Positions 62,541-64,000 of a stretch of 64,000 nt of DNA are shown here, piece by piece. The DNA lies in assembly GCA_037954325.1 (NCBI GenBank), contig JBBMNZ010000003.1, forward strand, positions 25,724,392 to 25,788,391, written 5' to 3'. The stretch is from Fistularia commersonii. Its lineage: Eukaryota; Chordata; Actinopteri; Syngnathiformes; Fistulariidae. The translations under genes and the position numbers were made by a program. The notes under the pieces are model-generated. The model was not told where the DNA came from, did not search any database, and saw nothing but the letters and a program-made list of their open reading frames with translations. The stretch's first letter is position 1; each line of letters begins with the position of its first letter.

Positions 62541-63897
62541 TTATGTTTGATAATCTTTCAAAATATTCCTGATTCAATGTATGAAAACTTTGAGTTCATC
62601 ATTGAGTAGCTCCTGAGCCACAGCCAATTAGCTTTTTTTTTTAAAATGATTTCACCGCTTATTTTTCTCTCTCCTTTTGTTTTCTAATATCTTTTTTTTT
62701 TTTCCAACGGCGGCCGACTTTTTTCCAATATTAGATCGGCGCTGAAAATACCCATCGCTTCATTTCACCTTTTTTTTTTTTTCCCTCTCCCGCCTAGCGT
62801 TAGCGCCCCCCCCCCCCTCCATTTCCACGTTATAAGAGTGTCATTGTCCTGAGGCTGCGTGTCTTTGAAAGACTTTTTTTTTTTTTTTTTAAATTAAAAG
62901 GAAAAAGTGTTTTATTTTGCATTATGTGGCTAATAACTATTTAAGAAAAAAAAACGTAGGGGTTCGTCATGGGCGGATCGGGGCGATTTTCGCGCCGGTC
63001 GCGGGTTTAAAGTCCCACGAACAGAACTGGACCAGGACGTTTCCTCCTTGAAGGGGTCACCGTTCCAGGACGCCCGGCGGCAGGAGCGGCGCCGGGTCCG
63101 GGGAACAATCCATTTTAAACGGCGCCGTCGGGGGAACGGACGGCTCGGATTCGTCCAATCCGCCGCCGCCGAGCCGATCCTCGACAGGGTTTCCCGTCGA
63201 GCGGCCCGGAGCGAGGATCTGACCGGGCGTCCGTCTTTGTCTGAAGCCCGAATGCGCCGAAAGAGGCCACGTCGGGATCGGACGGCGGCTCGGGAGGAAG
63301 CGGAGAAAAAGTCTGTATGATGAATTGATTTGTGTTTGGAGGAGAATAAACAAGCCCGGGGACGGCGGCCATCTTTTTAATTTCTACTCCCAAAGGCCGC
63401 TCTGACATTTTCAGGTCACCTGACATCCAGGACCTAAATCTATCATTTATTTATTTTTAAAATGCAAAGTAAAAGACCCTTTTCTTTTAATTAAAAAAAA
63501 AAAAAAATGTTTTGAGACAGGGGTGGAAAAAAAATGAAGCGAGGGATATTTTCAGAAAAACAAAACAACAGAAATCCCGGTCCGGAGTGAAAGTCCGTCG
63601 TTTGGCCGGTGAGAGACGACCGATGAATTAGCTTAGCTTCCAACGCAGGTGTCGCTTCCTTTAGCCGCTTCGACGGGAAAGCTTTTTAAACGCTTTTGAA
63701 ATTAAAAAGAAGGGGGAGGCCAATCAACGCGCGGCGGGAGCGGCTTCCCTCCAACTCCCTCGGACAAAATCGAATCACTCGAGACGTTTTATCCGCCGCT
63801 AACAGCCCGGCGTCTCGGCTCGCAGCGGCCGATTAGCGGCCCCGTCGGCGCCACGTGTGTCTTGAACGCTTATGTTTCTTTTAAATGTTACATAATT
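62541..63897. other. Unique sequence, CpG-rich in part; no gene recognised
   Basis: T-runs lie at 62690-62702, 62770-62782 and 62875-62890, with a C-run at 62806-62817. 62990-63310 is CpG-dense and is followed by GGCGGCCATCTTT at 63363-63375, a YY1-like site. Frames on both strands (90-103 codons) overlap and match nothing. A candidate CpG island only. Confidence 0.4.
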
Positions 63898-64000
63898 CTA
63901 GAAACTCAATGAACCCACCGCATGTTTCTGGTCTGTGGGAGGAACCCCAGGAGAACCCCAACATGGAGACTCCACACACAACGACCTCCCAGGACCTTCT
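63898..64000 (-). mobile_element. SINE-like repeat, runs off the window
   Basis: CAATGAACCCACCGCATGTT, TCTGGTCTGTGGGAGGAACC, CCAGGAGAACCCCAACATGG and AGACTCCACACACAACGACC, then CCCAGGACCTTCT. Minus-oriented; the head should lie just beyond position 64000. Confidence 0.75.

Overview
The window looks like a piece of a percomorph-type teleost fish chromosome. The evidence is the repeat content: many (CA)n/(GT)n tracts, a reverse transcriptase of the fish RTE type, tRNA-headed SINE-like repeats of the Mermaid/DANA kind, Tc1-like miniature transposons and hAT elements with exact 8-bp target duplications. The species is not identifiable by eye. I found no intact protein-coding gene, tRNA, rRNA, CRISPR array or bacterial-style operon. 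The longest open frames are explained by tandem repeats or transposon remains. The stretch is best read as intergenic or intronic DNA; exons of an unrecognised gene cannot be excluded.

Layout. 0-5 kb: a probable hAT element at the edge, two RTE 3' ends and SINE pieces. 5-10 kb: an unclassified inverted-repeat element and two copies of an element carrying a Myb/SANT-like start. 11-15 kb: a clean 602-bp hAT element next to a repeat with the signature CTTTTATCCAAAGCGACTTA, plus RTE and SINE fragments. 15-18 kb: mostly unique, partly CpG-rich. 18.8-22.8 kb: a 354-bp Tc1-like MITE, a long TTTTA tract, a 136-bp triplication and a 442-bp hAT element. 24-32 kb: local duplications, a CpG-rich segment, a 4-kb-spaced inverted duplication and a further MITE. 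32-38 kb: a second copy of the 11.8-kb repeat, SINE-internal repeats, a strong CpG island candidate and two opposed arrays of one 28-bp minisatellite. 39-50 kb: MITEs, a 320-bp duplication, pentanucleotide and hexanucleotide arrays attached to retroposon-like ends. 51-59 kb: a dense minisatellite block (19 bp, a CA-bearing triple unit, a 165-195 bp higher-order satellite and a 24-bp VNTR). 59.6-62.5 kb: three RTE fragments, two with a recognisable reverse transcriptase core.

How the parts relate. Nothing here forms a pathway. The recurring theme is that mobile elements seed tandem arrays: RTE copies end in (GAA)n, other retroposon-like ends run into (ATCTT)n or (AAGAAT)n, the 11.8/32.6-kb repeat carries its own poly-T plus CA tract, and the large 54-56 kb satellite appears to be an amplified inner segment of a SINE-like repeat. 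All comparisons are by eye; no alignment or database search was run.
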